Shown piece after piece: positions 15,169 to 22,655 of a stretch of 25,470 nt of DNA. How positions within the stretch are numbered: the first letter of the stretch is position 1; each line of letters opens with the position of its first letter. The DNA lies in the NCBI GenBank assembly GCA_025360685.1, contig JANYBR010000093.1:1-25470 (forward strand), given 5' to 3'. The notes under the pieces are model-generated. The model had not been told where the DNA came from. It did not search any database and worked only from the letters and a program-made list of their open reading frames with translations. The position numbers were made by a program, and so were the translations under genes. The DNA is from Pseudomonadota bacterium (GTDB taxonomy: Bacteria; Pseudomonadota; Alphaproteobacteria; Micropepsales; Micropepsaceae).

Positions 15169-15852
15169 ATGAAGCACAGGAACAGCCATCTTCTGGTGGG
15201 CTATTGGAGCAGGTTGCGCAAAGGGCGTGCTGTTCCGGACCAGATCGATATCGATCCGCGCGCGATCAAACGCATGCTGTCCTCGGTCTTCATCCTCGAT
15301 GTGGAGAACCCTTCGCGTCCGATCTACCGCCTCGCCGGCACGGCGCTGTGCGAACGGTTTGGCTTCGAACTGCGCGGTACCGGTTTTCTCGCGCACTGGG
15401 ATGCGCAATCGGCGGTGGCTCTGACGTCGCTTCTGCGCCAGGCGCTGAAGCTCCACCAGCCGGTGTGTATTTCGTCCATCGGCACGACCGGCAGCGCCGG
15501 CATGGTGGAGATGGAGACCCTTCTCGCCCCCATCTCGTTCCATGGCGGCGAACCAAACCGCGTCGTCGGGATAATCCAGGTACTCAGCGACCAGACCTTG
15601 CTCGCCGGCAAACCGATTGCTTTCCAGCGCCTGGTGGCATCGCAGCTCATCCGCGAAGACGATCCGCTGCCGGCCTTCGACTCGCTGCCGCCACCGCCGC
15701 CGTCTGACGGCTTGCGCAGTCATCCGCGCGCGCCGCACCTGCGCCTTGTCGTGTCCCAGGCAAAGCCGGCAACCATTCATTTCGCCGACGCAGACATGCG
15801 CAAGCTGCTTGCAGCCAGCGAATTGGGAATGATGAAGCTCCGCCCGGCCTAG
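15169..15852 (+). CDS. PAS-domain protein (PAS_5-like)
   Basis: This 227-residue soluble protein has a single PAS-like sensor domain in its first 150 residues. The relevant text is LLVGYWSRLRKGRAVPDQIDIDPRAIKRMLSSVFILDV...YRLAGTALCERFG, typical of the alphaproteobacterial PAS_5 family. It has no kinase, cyclase or other output domain. The C-terminal 70 residues contain a proline run (SLPPPPPSDG) and look unstructured. Such stand-alone PAS proteins often act as signalling adaptors. The role here is unknown. ATG 15169 follows a GGGGTC stretch. The stop shares CTAG (15849-15852) with the stop of the convergent hydrolase gene. Confidence 0.75.
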   Translation: MKHRNSHLLVGYWSRLRKGRAVPDQIDIDPRAIKRMLSSVFILDVENPSRPIYRLAGTALCERFGFELRGTGFLAHWDAQSAVALTSLLRQALKLHQPVCISSIGTTGSAGMVEMETLLAPISFHGGEPNRVVGIIQVLSDQTLLAGKPIAFQRLVASQLIREDDPLPAFDSLPPPPPSDGLRSHPRAPHLRLVVSQAKPATIHFADADMRKLLAASELGMMKLRPA

Positions 15853-16811
15853 GGCGCGAATGCCTCACTCGCGATGGCGGCGAGCGCCGCCGGCTTCAGC
15901 GTCATGTCCATGTGACCCATACCCGGTACGATCGTGATGCGCAGATCCGGACGCACCGGTTTCAGCAACGCCGCATAGCGGTCCGAGTAAAATATTTCAT
16001 CCTCGGCGCCGGCGAGCAGGCTGACGCGACCCGGCGCGTTCTTCAGGTCGGCAAGATAGTCTTGGCGCGGCCCAAAGTTCTCCAGCATCCGGAACGAGTA
16101 GAACGGCGTCTGGACATTGTACTTTTCCGGTGGAACGGCGAAGGCGAGCACATGCAACCCGCCGAATACGCCGACGCCAAACCGCGTCAGCGTCTTCAGA
16201 ACGACAATTCTGGGTATCGCCACCGCAACCCAGCCGCCCGCGTTGGGGCGCATGACAGGCGAGTCCGCCGGCAGCTGCGGCGAAACCAGAATGAAGCGGT
16301 CGAACAGACGCGCGTTGGCGCCGCCGGCAAAGCGCAGAACGAAACCGCCGCCCGATGAGAAGCCGAGCAGCGTGCGCCGCTCGCCAGTCACCCTCGGTTC
16401 GAGCCGCTTCATGAAATCGACGATGTCGTCGTCGAGCTGGCCGATATAGTCGATGTCGCCGCTGTGCCCGGTTCCGTCATGGCCGCGCATGCCCAGCGCG
16501 TAGACGGTGCCGCCGCGCGCGTTCAACGCCGATGCCAGCGGGTGCATGCTGACGGAGGTTCCCGACGAGCCGTGCACGAGAACGATGGTTTCGCGCGTGT
16601 GTCCGGGATAGGCGCGAAAGACGAGACTCGTGCCGTCGCGCGCCGTGAAATGCCGAATCGCCGGCGCCTGGCGGAGATCGACGCGATCGAAGGCGTGTTC
16701 GACGGAGGCCATGGCGGGCGGCGCCTGCGGCGCATCGAACGCGAGGATGCCGGCCATGGTTGCGAGTACGAGCAGGATCACGACGACGAAGAGAATCACG
16801 ACGAAGCGCAT
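15849..16811 (-). CDS. Membrane-anchored alpha/beta hydrolase
   Basis: This is a 320-residue serine hydrolase tethered by an N-terminal helix (residues 3-25, very Val/Leu/Ile-rich), probably with the catalytic domain in the periplasm. The triad can be read directly: nucleophile Ser152 in LLGFSSGGG, acid Asp271 in LLAGAEDEIF, and His300 in VPGMGHMDM. The oxyanion loop is VLVHGSSGTS. This is a lysophospholipase/esterase-like arrangement with unknown substrate. ATG 16811 is chosen. A TTG at 16826 would overlap the upstream regulator stop by four bases (TTGA) and cannot be excluded. It is the last gene of a likely membrane protein-regulator-hydrolase operon. Confidence 0.82.
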   Translation of the reverse strand: MRFVVILFVVVILLVLATMAGILAFDAPQAPPAMASVEHAFDRVDLRQAPAIRHFTARDGTSLVFRAYPGHTRETIVLVHGSSGTSVSMHPLASALNARGGTVYALGMRGHDGTGHSGDIDYIGQLDDDIVDFMKRLEPRVTGERRTLLGFSSGGGFVLRFAGGANARLFDRFILVSPQLPADSPVMRPNAGGWVAVAIPRIVVLKTLTRFGVGVFGGLHVLAFAVPPEKYNVQTPFYSFRMLENFGPRQDYLADLKNAPGRVSLLAGAEDEIFYSDRYAALLKPVRPDLRITIVPGMGHMDMTLKPAALAAIASEAFAP

Positions 16812-16822
16812 GAGTAGTCCGA

Positions 16823-17122
16823 TCAAGTTTGAGACAAGTCGAGAATTTCCCGCAGATAGGCGACATGTCCTGCGAAGGCCTTGCGGCCTGCCTGGGTCGC
16901 TCGCACGCGCGTTTGCGGACGCTTGCCCTCGAAGCGCTTGTCGACGGCGATGTAACCGGCTTTGGCCAAGGATTCGAGGTGGGCGCCGAGATTGCCGTCC
17001 GTCGTGGCCAGGATCGCCTTCAAGCGCGTGAATTCGATCCAGGCGTTGCGGTCGAGAACGTTCAGCGACGACATGATTTTCAGGCGCGTCGATTGGTGGA
17101 TGATTTCGTCGGGCACCGCCAT
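16823..17122 (-). CDS. Winged-helix transcriptional regulator
   Basis: This 99-residue single-domain winged-helix protein of the ArsR/MarR-like HTH_34 type consists of a DNA-binding fold and little else. Helices and wing can be followed in STRLKIMSSLNVL, FTRLKAILATTDGNLGAHLESLAKAGYIAV (recognition helix) and RPQTRVRATQAGRKAF (wing). There are no cysteine pairs for metal sensing. Its ATG lies one base after the stop of the membrane-protein gene, so the pair is translationally linked. Small regulators of this type are often encoded with a membrane protein that they control. The four-half-site operator at 17698-17737 upstream of the pair is the natural candidate target (inference). Confidence 0.8.
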   Translation of the reverse strand: MAVPDEIIHQSTRLKIMSSLNVLDRNAWIEFTRLKAILATTDGNLGAHLESLAKAGYIAVDKRFEGKRPQTRVRATQAGRKAFAGHVAYLREILDLSQT

Positions 17123-17123
17123 G

Positions 17124-17681
17124 TCAGCGTCTCAGCCACAAGCCGCCGAGTATGAGCGAGCCGCCACCGAAGATCGCCAGCCACAGATCGAGCCAAACGC
17201 CGCTCCAGAAGTAACCCGCCAGCGTTAACGCCACGATGATGGCTGCGCCGATCGAAAGCGTTCGTCCAACCCACAGTCCGACAACGAATAGGAGCGTGCC
17301 GCAGAATGTCGGCCAAAACGCCGCCTGTTCACGAACTCCGAATTTCGCCAGCACGATCCACAGGACGCCGAAACCCATCAGCGCTGCGACAGCCAGAATC
17401 GGCCGGACCAACAGCGCGCGCGCAACGTCGGTTTCGAGTCCGCGCCGCCTGCGAAACGTGATGACCGTGCTTGCCACCACGCCGATGACGTTGAGCGCGA
17501 TCCACATGTCGTTGGTGCGAGCTGCGGTATAGTCGCTTGCGACATAGCCGATCATCCACAGCACACCCCATACGATGAGATAGTCGCCGGCGCGGGTGTA
17601 GGCGAGGAACTCGCGCGTGCGCCGTTCGGTCCCGTCCACGTCCCGCAGCATCGTACCGGCTTCGGCTGGGTCGATTGTCAT
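17124..17681 (-). CDS. Integral membrane protein of unknown function
   Basis: This 185-residue protein has a short charged cytoplasmic leader (MTIDPAEAGTMLRDVDGTERRTREFL). About five to six hydrophobic helices follow, among them YLIVWGVLWMIGYVASDY, MWIALNVIGVVASTVITF, LAVAALMGFGVLWIVLAKF, FCGTLLFVVGLWVG and AAIIVALTLAGYFWSGVWLDLWLAIFGGGSLILGG. I recognise no catalytic motif. It is first in the operon with the winged-helix regulator and hydrolase, and its promoter overlaps the operator array. It may be a membrane sensor or effector tied to that regulator, but nothing in the sequence shows a specific activity. Confidence 0.7.
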   Translation of the reverse strand: MTIDPAEAGTMLRDVDGTERRTREFLAYTRAGDYLIVWGVLWMIGYVASDYTAARTNDMWIALNVIGVVASTVITFRRRRGLETDVARALLVRPILAVAALMGFGVLWIVLAKFGVREQAAFWPTFCGTLLFVVGLWVGRTLSIGAAIIVALTLAGYFWSGVWLDLWLAIFGGGSLILGGLWLRR

Positions 17682-17697
17682 TTCTACGTCACCGAGA

Positions 17698-17737
17698 ACT
17701 CTGCATCACAGAGTATATACACTCTGTACCGCAGAGT
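17698..17737. promoter_or_regulatory. Four-half-site operator array
   Basis: Half-sites alternate in orientation: ACTCTG (17698-17703), CAGAGT (17709-17714), ACTCTG (17721-17726) and CAGAGT (17732-17737). Their starts are 11, 12 and 11 bases apart, about one helical turn each. The central pair extends to ACAGAGT...ACTCTGT (17708-17727). The array sits 17-56 bases upstream of the membrane-protein ATG and covers its promoter candidate. This suggests autoregulation by the winged-helix protein of the same operon. Confidence 0.6.
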
Positions 17738-17741
17738 TCAA
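17712..17741 (-). promoter_or_regulatory. Putative sigma-70 promoter inside the operator array
   Basis: On the - strand, TTGAAC (17741-17736), an 18-base spacer and TATACT (17717-17712) match housekeeping -35 and -10 elements. Both hexamers overlap operator half-sites, so a bound repressor would block RNA polymerase. Confidence 0.5.
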
Positions 17742-17775
17742 GCCCGGCCCGTGTATTTTCGGCTGATGACGTCCT

Positions 17776-18135
17776 TCAGGGTCCGGGTTTTATCGTCGGC
17801 GAGGTAGGCGACTGGGACGCCGCGGCCGGGTCCTGAGTGACCGGATTGTCCACCGGATCGTTGTGCAGGATGGCGCGGTCGAGTTGCTGGCCGTTCTCGC
17901 GGCCCTTCAAATAAGGAATCTCGTACTTCTCCACCTTGGCGCGGTAGGCCTCGAAATCGGCTTCGTCGTTCGCCAGTCGCTTGTCGCAACGATCCGGCGC
18001 CAGGTGCTGGGTTTCCTGGCACCACAGATCGAAGTTCATCGTGGTCAGATCATAGGGTCCGCCCTGTCCGGCGGCGGGCGCCGCGGACGCCAGCGCGGCA
18101 GCGGCAACAATCAGGCCCAGCTTTATCGATCTCAT
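17776..18135 (-). CDS. Small exported protein of unknown function
   Basis: This 119-residue protein begins with a clear signal peptide (MRSIKLGLIVAAAALASAAPAAG, likely cleavage after the Ala-rich end). The mature part is about 96 residues. It has two cysteines in MNFDLWCQETQHLAPDRCDKRL, which could form a periplasmic disulphide. The middle is acidic-helical (DEADFEAYRAKVEKYEIPYLKGRENGQQLDRAIL) and the tail is disordered and Pro/Ser/Thr-rich. I have the impression of a conserved alphaproteobacterial hypothetical, but no function is known to me. ATG 18135 is preferred over the longer frame start because it places the signal peptide at the N-terminus. Confidence 0.65.
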   Translation of the reverse strand: MRSIKLGLIVAAAALASAAPAAGQGGPYDLTTMNFDLWCQETQHLAPDRCDKRLANDEADFEAYRAKVEKYEIPYLKGRENGQQLDRAILHNDPVDNPVTQDPAAASQSPTSPTIKPGP

Positions 18136-18279
18136 TGCGCGACCATACTCTTGCGGACAACGCACGGAAAGCGCCGACGGGCTCAGCATTAACAGGATGA
18201 AGCCGGACTGTGACGCATTTGTTCGAAGGCGGCGGGTCGTTGCCCAAGTAGGTCATTTGCTTCTTAAAGTGGCTGGCGC

Positions 18280-19926
18280 CTACTCGGCGGCCACGGCGCG
18301 ATCCTCTGCGACCCTTATAGGCTCGGATGGCAGGGGCGTTCGGCCCAGGATCATGTCCGAAGCCTTTTCTGCAATCATGATCGTCGGTGCATTGGTATTG
18401 CCGCTGACCAGGGTCGGCATCACCGAGGCGTCGATAACACGGAGCCCCTCGATGCCGTAAACTCTCAGTTGGGCATCGACGACGCTCTCGGAATCCTTGC
18501 CCATCTTGGCGCTGCCGACCGGGTGGTAGATCGTCTCGGCCGTCTTGCGCAGCCAGGCATCGACCTGGCTGTCGCTGCGGACATGGGCGCCAGGCATCAG
18601 TTCTGGCCCGCGGAAAGGATCGAAGGCGGCCTGCGCGAAGATTTCGCGCGCAATCTTGGTGCCTTCACGCATGGCACGGCGGTCTTCCTCAGCCTCCAGA
18701 TAGTTGGGCTGGATCACCGGCGCGACAAGCGGATCGGCGGACTTCAGCGAAATATAGCCGCGGCTCTGCGGCCGCAGCTGGCAGACATGCGCCATGAAGC
18801 CGTGTCGGTCCGACTTCTTGCGCGTGTGGTCCGTCATCAGAGCTGCGATGAAGTGGAATTGCAGATCGGGATTCTCCAGATCCGGCCGACTCTTGATGAA
18901 GGCGCCCGATTCCAGACCCTGACCGGTGGCCACGCCCTTCTTGAACAGCATGTAATTGAGGCCGGTCTTCATCGCGTTGAGCGGATTGGACTGGCTGTGC
19001 AGCGTGATCGGCTGGGAGCTTTCATATTGGATCGAGGCATCCAGATGATCCTGGAGATTTTTACCGACACCCTTCAGGTCCGCGACTACCGGAATGTCGA
19101 AGCGCTTCAGAATCGCAGGATCGCCGATGCCTGAGAGCAGCAGCGTTTGCGGACTGTTCACCGCGCCGCCCGACAGAAGTGCTTCGCGCGTCACCGTCAC
19201 CCGCACGGCCTGTTTCTTCTGGATGAATTCCACGCCGTTGACGCGCGTTCCGTCGAACAGAATGCGCGAGACGTGGGCATTGGATTCGATCGTCAGGTTC
19301 TTTCGCCCGAGTATGGGGGTGAGATAGCCCTTCGCGGCACTCCAGCGCCGGCCCGCATGGATCGTCAGCTGGTACGGCCCGAAGCCTTCCTGCTGAAAGC
19401 CGTTGAAGTCCTGTGTCTGCAGGAAGCCCGCCTCGGTGCCCGCGCGCACGAAGGCGCGGAACAAGGGATTGGTCGACCGGCCATTGGAGACGCGCAGCGG
19501 ACCTTCGCCGCCATGGAAATCATCGCCGCCATTTTCGTTGTGCTCGGCGCGTTTGAAATAAGGCAACACGTCGGCGAACGACCAACCTTCCAGTCCCAGC
19601 TGGCGCCAGCCGTCATAGTCGCGGGCGTGGCCGCGGATATAGATCATGCCGTTGATCGACGACGAGCCGCCCCAGCCACGGCCGCGCGGCCAATAAAGGC
19701 TACGGCCGTTGAGATGCTGCTGACCCTCGGTCTGGTAGTACCAGTTGTACGGATTGGGCTTGCCGATCAGCGCCGGTATGCCGGCCGGCATGTGGATCAT
19801 CATCGACTTGTCGCGCCCGCCGGCCTCGATCAACAGCACTTCGACCGACGGGTCGACCGAGAGGCGATTGGCCAAGACGCAGCCCGCGCTGCCCGCGCCG
19901 ATGATGACGTAGTCGTACGCTTTCAT
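18280..19926 (-). CDS. GMC-family FAD-dependent oxidoreductase (choline/alcohol dehydrogenase-like)
   Basis: This 548-residue flavoenzyme of the glucose-methanol-choline family oxidises an alcohol group using FAD. The N-terminal dinucleotide fold is YVIIGAGSAGCVLANRL (Gly10, 12, 15), followed by the acidic VLLIEAGG. GMC signature 1 (YWPRGRGWGGSSSINGMIYIRGH) and signature 2 (GGAVNSPQTLLLSGIG) are intact. The catalytic pair is His468 in YHPVGSAKMG and Asn512 in NTNAPTIMIAEKASDMI, 44 residues apart as in choline oxidase. Overall it resembles bacterial BetA and medium-chain alcohol dehydrogenases. Without a betB or betI neighbour I do not assign choline as substrate. A family 2 palindromic repeat lies just upstream. 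Confidence 0.9.
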   Translation of the reverse strand: MKAYDYVIIGAGSAGCVLANRLSVDPSVEVLLIEAGGRDKSMMIHMPAGIPALIGKPNPYNWYYQTEGQQHLNGRSLYWPRGRGWGGSSSINGMIYIRGHARDYDGWRQLGLEGWSFADVLPYFKRAEHNENGGDDFHGGEGPLRVSNGRSTNPLFRAFVRAGTEAGFLQTQDFNGFQQEGFGPYQLTIHAGRRWSAAKGYLTPILGRKNLTIESNAHVSRILFDGTRVNGVEFIQKKQAVRVTVTREALLSGGAVNSPQTLLLSGIGDPAILKRFDIPVVADLKGVGKNLQDHLDASIQYESSQPITLHSQSNPLNAMKTGLNYMLFKKGVATGQGLESGAFIKSRPDLENPDLQFHFIAALMTDHTRKKSDRHGFMAHVCQLRPQSRGYISLKSADPLVAPVIQPNYLEAEEDRRAMREGTKIAREIFAQAAFDPFRGPELMPGAHVRSDSQVDAWLRKTAETIYHPVGSAKMGKDSESVVDAQLRVYGIEGLRVIDASVMPTLVSGNTNAPTIMIAEKASDMILGRTPLPSEPIRVAEDRAVAAE

Positions 19927-19953
19927 GGTCGTAGTCCCACTGGTCTAGCGCAA

Positions 19954-20015
19954 AGGTATCAGGGATCAGCCATCAGGCATCAAGAAAAACTGATGCCCGA
20001 TACTCGAAACCTGAC
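19954..20015. repeat. Palindromic repeat, family 2, copy 2
   Basis: GGCATCA (19976-19982) pairs with TGATGCC (19991-19997) inside a longer imperfect palindrome (AGGTATCAGGGATCAG... and ...CGATACTCGAAACCTGA). Aligned against the reverse complement of 15004-15076, it matches over most of its length. It lies between the OmpA-like gene and the GMC gene, both on the - strand. Confidence 0.6.
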
Positions 20016-20021
20016 GTTTGG

Positions 20022-20921
20022 TTACGGCATCAGGGTTACGACGGCGCGGCGGTTGCGCGCTTCCTTCACGCCATCTCTCGTCTGCAGGGCGAGGTCCGTC
20101 TCGCCCACGCCGGACGTCTGGATCGCGGCATGCCGGGCGCCCATGTCGACCAGGGTTTCGGCGACGACATTGGCGCGCTTGAGAGAAAGCGACTGGTTGA
20201 ATTCCGCCGCTCCGGACGTATCGGTGTGGCCGACGATTGTGATGCGCGACTGACCGCCGGCGCGCGCCGTGGCGATGGCCTGCTGCAAGGTCGTCAACTG
20301 CTCTCCCGTCAAGGTCCAGGACCCGAAATCGAAATAGACCGTGTAGTTCGACACCGGAGCGGTGGACATGGCTGGCGGCGTGAACACGGGATGGTGGATG
20401 TCGCGTTCGAAGCGGCTCAGCGAACCAGTGAGCGAGACGCGACATTGCTCGGCAGCGCCTCGTTGCGAGTCGACCGAGCTGTTCAGCATCCAGCAGTCGA
20501 AGTCGGCCTGCGCGCGTGCGGCGTCGGACGGGAACCGGTCTTTGCCTTCAGACAGCGCTCGAAGGAGGCGGTCGCGCATCTGGCTGGCGTCGGCATCCTT
20601 GGCGGGCTCAAGATCGACTTCGACGCCTTTCGCCGCGATCAGTGCTTTGGTGGCAAACGCCTCGGCCAGTTCGTCGGTGCCGCTCGTTCCAGGGAAGAGC
20701 AACAGCGTGCCTCCGGAGTCCGAACTGCCGCCTGCACCGAAGGAGTTGGCGAGATAGGCATAGTTCCTAAAAAGTGCCTGTGTAAATGCCGATCCTGTCG
20801 GCGTTGTGCCGGCCAGGCTGTTGAGCGAGGAAGTGCTCACGCAGGCGCCAAGTGACAGCCCGGCAGCCGCCATCGCCAGGCTCACCGTCATACGGTTGAG
20901 AAGCCGCGCTGCCTGAAGCAT
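20022..20921 (-). CDS. OmpA-family lipoprotein
   Basis: This 299-residue outer-membrane lipoprotein has a C-terminal peptidoglycan-binding OmpA domain. The lipoprotein signal is MLQAARLLNRMTVSLAMAAAGLSLGAC with lipidated Cys27 (lipobox LGAC). Residues 28-190 form a domain I do not recognise, with two further cysteines (FDCWML and EQCRVS). The OmpA domain runs from VYFDFGSWTLT through ITIVGHTDTSGAAEFNQSLSLKRANVV to EARNRRAVVTLMP, with the diaminopimelate-contact Asp and Arg positions present. ATG 20921 is fixed by the signal peptide and a strong GGGGGA upstream, although the open frame runs farther back. It is divergent from the PilZ gene, with about 200 bases between them. Confidence 0.86.
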   Translation of the reverse strand: MLQAARLLNRMTVSLAMAAAGLSLGACVSTSSLNSLAGTTPTGSAFTQALFRNYAYLANSFGAGGSSDSGGTLLLFPGTSGTDELAEAFATKALIAAKGVEVDLEPAKDADASQMRDRLLRALSEGKDRFPSDAARAQADFDCWMLNSSVDSQRGAAEQCRVSLTGSLSRFERDIHHPVFTPPAMSTAPVSNYTVYFDFGSWTLTGEQLTTLQQAIATARAGGQSRITIVGHTDTSGAAEFNQSLSLKRANVVAETLVDMGARHAAIQTSGVGETDLALQTRDGVKEARNRRAVVTLMP

Positions 20922-20981
20922 GTGTCCCCCGACGATCTGGCTCAAAGCTGGACGGGCACGAGCCCGAAAAGCGTGAGTCCA

Positions 20982-21010
20982 CCTATAGCGCGCGCTGCGC
21001 CCAACGTTAA
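20982..21010 (-). promoter_or_regulatory. Putative promoter of the OmpA-like gene
   Basis: On the - strand, TTAACG (21010-21005), a 17-base spacer and TATAGG (20987-20982) lie about 60 bases before the ATG at 20921. The match to sigma-70 elements is fair. No comparable pair was found for the divergent PilZ gene. Confidence 0.4.
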
Positions 21011-21120
21011 GCCCGTGTGGGAACCTGCAGAATTCGTCACCAGCCGGTTCCGCCGGTAACCTCCTGTTGACCCAAAGACCGCACAATAACCGGCGATTCC
21101 AAGTCCGGAGTGTCTGGGCC

Positions 21121-21765
21121 ATGCGCGTCCAGCGGCTAACCAAAAAAACCGAAGACCCTATCGTCGAGAAGGCGAAGGCGGAGCGCCGGCGTTTTCGCCG
21201 TGTGCCCGTCAATCTTCCGGGCCGGCTGTTCGTGCCTGCCGATAGCCGCGAAGCCACGTGCAAAATCACCGACATGTCGCCGGGTGGCGCTTCCGTGGAG
21301 TGCGATTGCATCCCGGAAGACGGCTCACAAATCGTGCTCTACATCGACGGTTTCGGCCGGTTCGAAGGCACCGTGGCCCGCCAGGATGAGCAGGGGTTCG
21401 GCGTGCGCTTCGTCAGCACCGCTCTCAAGCGCGAGCGGACCGCCGAACAGCTCACGCTGCTGATGAACAAGTCGCTGATCGATGAAATCGACCTGCGCCG
21501 CGACGACCGCACGCCGACCAAAGCTCTGACGCGCTTCACGCGCTGCGACGGAACGCTGACGGACTGCGAAGTCATCGATCTGTCCGCCAGCGGTATTTCT
21601 CTGCGGACCGAGATCAAGCCGCCGATCGGCGAGTTCATACTCGTCGGTCAGCTGGCGGGCCGCATCGCTCGCCACCACAAGGACGGTATCGGCATCGAGT
21701 TCGTTGGTCTGGCACCCGACCGGCCATCGACGGATACGCTCCACGCCAGCATCCTGCGGCGCTAG
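21121..21765 (+). CDS. Tandem PilZ-domain protein
   Basis: This 214-residue protein has two PilZ domains, the receptor fold for cyclic di-GMP. Domain 1 (about 20-100) has RRRFR at 22-26 and DMSPGG at 51-56. Domain 2 (about 125-197) has RRDDR at 126-130 and DLSASG at 153-158. Each therefore keeps both c-di-GMP contact motifs, RxxxR and D/NxSxxG, at similar spacing. No output domain is attached, so it probably acts by protein contact in motility, envelope or cell-cycle control. ATG 21121 follows a GGAG. The frame is open slightly upstream (TTG 21067), without support. Its stop overlaps the convergent kinase-like gene stop (CTAG, 21762-21765). Confidence 0.88.
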   Translation: MRVQRLTKKTEDPIVEKAKAERRRFRRVPVNLPGRLFVPADSREATCKITDMSPGGASVECDCIPEDGSQIVLYIDGFGRFEGTVARQDEQGFGVRFVSTALKRERTAEQLTLLMNKSLIDEIDLRRDDRTPTKALTRFTRCDGTLTDCEVIDLSASGISLRTEIKPPIGEFILVGQLAGRIARHHKDGIGIEFVGLAPDRPSTDTLHASILRR

Positions 21766-22256
21766 AGGCGATCGAGCCATTCCAAGGCTTCGCGAGCCGT
21801 TCGAAGGCGGACATAATTCTTCATCACGGCCGCTGCCACCGCGCCCTCAATCGCAGGCCGTTCCTGCTTCCAGAAAACCCAACCCAGGACTTTCCAGCTG
21901 AATTGGTCGCAGCAGCCTTCCGGCATCTCGACGCGCCGCGCGCCGCGCACCATGCGCCGGAACACACGCCACGTGCACAGCCATCTGGAATAGTCCAGAT
22001 CGATCACGATGTCGGCCAAGTTCAGCCGTTCGACGCGATCCGCTTCGATCCAGCCTTCGATGATCCAGCGTGGCCGCTCGATCCAGGATTTGTGCAACGC
22101 ATCGAGTTCCGCCGCGGGTCGCACTCCCCAGTTCGGCAGCCAGTCGAGATGATCGCCATAGAGCAGAGGAAGTCCCGTGCGCGCGGCGAGCAGTCTGGCA
22201 AATGTGCTCTTTCCGGATGCGCTGATGCCGACAACCGCGATGCGGTCAACTGCCAT
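21762..22256 (-). CDS. Adenylate-kinase-like P-loop protein
   Basis: This 164-residue protein of the AAA/adenylate-kinase-like group includes proteins once called 'topology modulation' or FlaR-like. The Walker A loop is VVGISASGKST (Gly10-Thr18), followed by LPLLYGDHLDWLPNWG, a conserved acidic/aromatic strip of this family. The pattern RWIIEGWIEADRVERLNLADIVIDLDYSRW is also typical. A small phosphotransfer on a nucleotide or metabolite is likely, but the substrate is unknown. ATG 22256 is chosen because it starts directly before the P-loop. It overlaps the upstream MmcQ/YjbR gene by 11 bases, so the two are coupled. The frame upstream of 22256 lies inside that gene. Confidence 0.8.
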   Translation of the reverse strand: MAVDRIAVVGISASGKSTFARLLAARTGLPLLYGDHLDWLPNWGVRPAAELDALHKSWIERPRWIIEGWIEADRVERLNLADIVIDLDYSRWLCTWRVFRRMVRGARRVEMPEGCCDQFSWKVLGWVFWKQERPAIEGAVAAAVMKNYVRLRTAREALEWLDRL

Positions 22257-22617
22257 CGTCGGATTCCGCGATGTCCAGCAAGGCGCGTTGCTTCTTTGGC
22301 AGGCGGCCGACAATGATCGAATGGGCGCGCGTCAAATAGGCTTTGAGCTGCTGGTCCGGCAGGCGATCGAGCCGATCCATGCTGACCCATTGCGCCCGCG
22401 CCAGGTATCGCGCCGGCGTGATGCCGCGCATCTTGGTGAGGACTTCAAATCCCATCTCGTCTGCCTTGAACGAGATACCATGCGGCTTGCGTGCCTTCGG
22501 GCCCATTCCGGCGAACATCTTGCCGCCGACTTTGAAGATGTGGTCGTCGCCCCACTGAATCGAAAGAGTAGCCCCCGGCAGGGAGAGCAGATGCTTGGCG
22601 ATGTCGGCATAACCCAT
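22246..22617 (-). CDS. MmcQ/YjbR-family protein
   Basis: This 123-residue protein of the MmcQ/YjbR (DUF419) family has a small CyaY-like fold with suspected DNA-binding ability but no settled function. Family features visible are an early helix, the strand pair SIQWGDDHIFKVGGKMFAGMG, SFKADEMGFEVL, the segment TPARYLARAQWVSMDRLDRLPDQQLKAYLTRAHSIIVGRLPKKQRALL, and a normal length. ATG 22617 is taken. A TTG two codons upstream is possible. It is followed by the P-loop gene with an 11-base overlap. Confidence 0.8.
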   Translation of the reverse strand: MGYADIAKHLLSLPGATLSIQWGDDHIFKVGGKMFAGMGPKARKPHGISFKADEMGFEVLTKMRGITPARYLARAQWVSMDRLDRLPDQQLKAYLTRAHSIIVGRLPKKQRALLDIAESDDGS

Positions 22618-22655
22618 GGCCAATTGTTCCGCGCCCGACCGCCCGTGCCAAGGGT

